This document shows, piece by piece, positions 62,356 through 64,000 of a DNA stretch of 64,000 nt. The translations under genes and the position numbers were made by a program. How positions within the stretch are numbered: the stretch's first letter is position 1; each line of letters starts with the position of its first letter. The notes under the pieces are model-generated. The model saw only the letters and a program-made list of their open reading frames with translations, made no database searches and was not told where the DNA came from. The stretch spans positions 186,001 to 250,000 of the forward strand of contig CAZQOQ010000037.1 of NCBI GenBank assembly GCA_964595205.1. Direction: 5' to 3'. The DNA is from JADKIH01 sp964595205 (lineage in GTDB: Bacteria; Bacteroidota; Bacteroidia; AKYH767-A; 2013-40CM-41-45).

Positions 62356-62967
62356 TTATTTTTTCTTTCTTGGAATAGGAGCCATGTGTATGAACATCCG
62401 GTTTCCTTCTAACTTCGGCAGTAATTCAACCTTGCCGTATTCTTCAAGGGCCTGGGCAAATTTGAGGAGGATGATCTCTCCTTTTTCCTTATAGGCTATC
62501 GAACGCCCCCGGAAGTGAACATAGGCTTTAACCTTATTTCCCTCTTCCAGAAAGTTCATTGCATGCTTCACCTTGAAGTTGAAATCATGCTCGTCTGTAT
62601 TCGGTCCGAAGCGTATTTCTTTTACTACCTGCTTGCCCTGCTTGGACTTTAATTCTTTCTCCTTTTTTTTCTTATCGTACAGAAACTTCTGATACTCTAT
62701 AATCCTGCACACCGGCGGATCGGCAGTCGGAACGATTTCGACCAAATCGAGTTCCAGTTCCCTCGCCATCTGCAATGCATCTTCGAGTGTATACACATCA
62801 CTTTTAATGTTGTCTCCCACGAGCCGTACCTTTGGGGCGCGAATCTTCTCATTGATTTTATGCTCGTCTTCTCTTTTAACCGGACCACGACCACGCATGA
62901 ACGGTGGACGTGTCGGACGGTTCATTGGCGATGCCGGCCGCTGATTACTGGGATTTGGTGCTGCTAT
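62356..62967 (-). CDS. infC: Translation initiation factor IF-3, probable AUA start
   Basis: The IF-3 domains are clear: INEKIRAPKVRLVGDN, then EALQMARELELDLVEIVPTADPPVCRII, the linker rich in Lys, then EIRFGPNTDEHDFNFKVKHAMNFLEEGNKVKAYVHFRGRS. The first ATG in frame is at 62925, but AGGAGG lies 47 bases upstream of it. An in-frame ATA (62965-62967) sits 5 bases after that AGGAGG, followed by AAPNPSNQRPASP before MNRP. Non-AUG starts on infC are the known basis of IF-3 self-control in other bacteria (AUU in Escherichia coli). The resulting protein has 203 residues. Confidence 0.9.
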   Translation of the reverse strand: MAAPNPSNQRPASPMNRPTRPPFMRGRGPVKREDEHKINEKIRAPKVRLVGDNIKSDVYTLEDALQMARELELDLVEIVPTADPPVCRIIEYQKFLYDKKKKEKELKSKQGKQVVKEIRFGPNTDEHDFNFKVKHAMNFLEEGNKVKAYVHFRGRSIAYKEKGEIILLKFAQALEEYGKVELLPKLEGNRMFIHMAPIPRKKK

Positions 62968-62972
62968 TGTGT

Positions 62973-62978
62973 CCTCCT
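62973..62978 (-). promoter_or_regulatory. Shine-Dalgarno sequence that places the infC start
   Basis: Read on the minus strand the sequence is AGGAGG followed by ACACA and then ATA. Strong Shine-Dalgarno sequences are uncommon in Bacteroidota, so its presence exactly 5 bases from an in-frame rare start codon decides the start choice. Confidence 0.75.
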
Positions 62979-63053
62979 TTTTATTTATTGTTTCTGGTAC
63001 TCGTTACAAACTTACATTCACTAAGAAACTTAATCAAGTTTCCGGCATTAATT

Positions 63054-64000
63054 TTAGTTTATTCCTAACCCTTTATTAACTTCTTTATTAAGTAGTTGAA
63101 TAAACTCATTTATCGTAAAACTTCCAAGGTCCCCTTCGCCATGACGACGCACTGATACCTTGTTTTCATTGAATTCCTTTTCGCCAATGATGAGCATAAA
63201 AGGTACTTTTTTCAATTCAGCATCCCTGATCTTCTTTCCTATCTTCTCATCCCTGCTATCTACGAGGCCGCGAATATCGGAATTAATTAATAATTCTAAA
63301 ACTTTTTTAGAATGTTCGTTGTATTTTTCGCTTATTGGAAGGATATTCACTTGAGTGGGTGTCAGCCAGATAGGGAAATCTCCCGCAAAATGTTCGATCA
63401 GGAATCCGATGAACCTTTCATGGGTTCCAAGTGGCGCCCGGTGGATGCAAATCGGTGTTTCCATCTCATTTTTCGCACTTCTGTATGTCAGGCCGAAGCG
63501 TGCAGGCACTGCAAAATCCACCTGGTTGGTTGCCAGCGTAAATTCTCTTCCAATTGCACTCCAGACCTGGACGTCGATTTTGGGGCCATAAAAGGCTCCT
63601 TCATCGGGAACCTCCACGTATGGTATTTTCGAATCGATAAGCACCTCGCGAACCATATCCTCGGTTTCTTTCCAGAGTTTGGGATTATCGACGTACTTCT
63701 TTCCCAGTTTGTCCGGACTATGGGTTGAAAACCGCATCACATATTTTTCAATGTTGAAGATCTTGAAGTATTTCAGGTACATGTCATTCACCGCCCTGAA
63801 CTCATCTGCAAACTGCTCCCGGGTACAGTAGATATGTGCGTCATTCATCTGCAGACAACGCACGCGCATCAGCCCGAAGAGTTCTCCCGACTGTTCATAC
63901 CTGTAACATGTTCCATATTCGGCGAGACGTAATGGGAGTTCCTTATAGGAGACATTCAGCTCTTTGAAAATCTTATGATGATGGGGGCAGTTCATCGCTT
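63054..64000 (-). CDS. thrS: Threonyl-tRNA synthetase, C-terminal part (partial at right edge)
   Basis: The frame enters from the right edge and carries the class II core: NCPHHH (a zinc-ligand Cys), motif 2 TCYRYEQSGELFGLMRVRCLQMNDAHIYC, the region VPDEGAFYGPKIDVQVWSAIGRE, motif 3 AVPARFGLTYRS and the anticodon-binding domain (TQVNILPISEKYNEHSKKVLELL). It charges tRNA-Thr. The N-terminal TGS and editing domains lie outside the window. It leads the operon with infC, rpmI and rplT. Confidence 0.96.
   Translation of the reverse strand, partial: AMNCPHHHKIFKELNVSYKELPLRLAEYGTCYRYEQSGELFGLMRVRCLQMNDAHIYCTREQFADEFRAVNDMYLKYFKIFNIEKYVMRFSTHSPDKLGKKYVDNPKLWKETEDMVREVLIDSKIPYVEVPDEGAFYGPKIDVQVWSAIGREFTLATNQVDFAVPARFGLTYRSAKNEMETPICIHRAPLGTHERFIGFLIEHFAGDFPIWLTPTQVNILPISEKYNEHSKKVLELLINSDIRGLVDSRDEKIGKKIRDAELKKVPFMLIIGEKEFNENKVSVRRHGEGDLGSFTINEFIQLLNKEVNKGLGIN

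Overview
The window looks like a chromosomal segment of a free-living Bacteroidota bacterium, probably of the Sphingobacteriales/Chitinophagales/Flavobacteriales type. Four things point there. Two secreted proteins end in type A, and one in type B (gliding-motility-associated), type IX secretion (T9SS) C-terminal sorting domains. Many start regions carry the Bacteroidota -7 promoter box TAnnTTTG. Many genes belong to families common in this phylum (DUF4199, DUF4153, DUF3943, NlpE/META lipoproteins, TonB-C proteins ending in a GGGGC-like tail). The housekeeping genes (recA, rsmH-like, thrS-infC-rpmI-rplT) have phylum-typical sequences. I see no tRNA, rRNA, CRISPR array, transposase, phage gene or integrase. 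All assignments come from reading the sequence, not from searches.

Layout. 1-0.66 kb: the tail of an unknown gene, a perfect 35-bp-arm hairpin and a roughly 295-bp palindromic element. 0.66-2.9 kb: a tight three-gene operon for a di-heme cytochrome c peroxidase lipoprotein, a predicted outer-membrane protein and a Cys-rich lipoprotein. 3.1-5.3 kb: recA and a TPR lipoprotein, with a folded-back repeat between them. 5.4-6.6 kb: a T9SS cargo protein. 6.6-10.0 kb: a probable biosynthetic cluster (UbiA prenyltransferase diverging from a type III polyketide synthase and an FAD reductase/monooxygenase). 10-13.2 kb: WalJ-like hydrolase, OsmC, AraC regulator and methyltransferase. 13.3-32.8 kb: mostly minus-strand single genes for envelope proteins, peptidases, acyl- and acetyltransferases, a mechanosensitive channel and stress proteins (YgiD, hemerythrin, NlpE/META, M14 peptidase, EamA, CHAD, TMEM175, Dps). 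32.9-35.4 kb: a large type B T9SS protein with SprB-like, tandem and PKD-like modules. 36-43 kb: membrane proteins, a 7TM-AraC regulator coupled to a membrane protein and a TMEM175 channel, a sulfide:quinone-reductase-like flavoprotein and another TMEM175 gene.

42.9-45.7 kb is a regulatory unit. A TonB-C protein diverges from a histidine kinase/OmpR-type response regulator pair. The shared promoter region holds four direct repeats at an exact 11-bp pitch, flanked by outward-facing -7 boxes. 45.8-60.5 kb is a long minus-strand run of small detoxification, stress and resistance genes (SRPBCC, PaiB, VOC, peroxiredoxin, SMR exporter, TfoX, PLP decarboxylase, LuxR, GNAT, DUF1801, DHFR-like, serine hydrolase and a subclass B1 metallo-beta-lactamase). 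It includes two gene remnants, the tail of a propeller protein and the tail of a DUF2200 gene. 60.6-64 kb: a DUF3943 protein and the translation operon thrS-infC-rpmI-rplT. In that operon infC appears to start at AUA behind a strong Shine-Dalgarno sequence, rplT is preceded by a leader with two mutually exclusive stems, and the operon ends in a textbook terminator.

The observations I rate highest are the 11-bp-periodic operator between the TonB and kinase genes, the AUA start of infC, the palindromic element near the left end, the type III PKS/UbiA/FAD cluster, the three TMEM175 genes within about 11 kb, and the complete B1 metallo-beta-lactamase.
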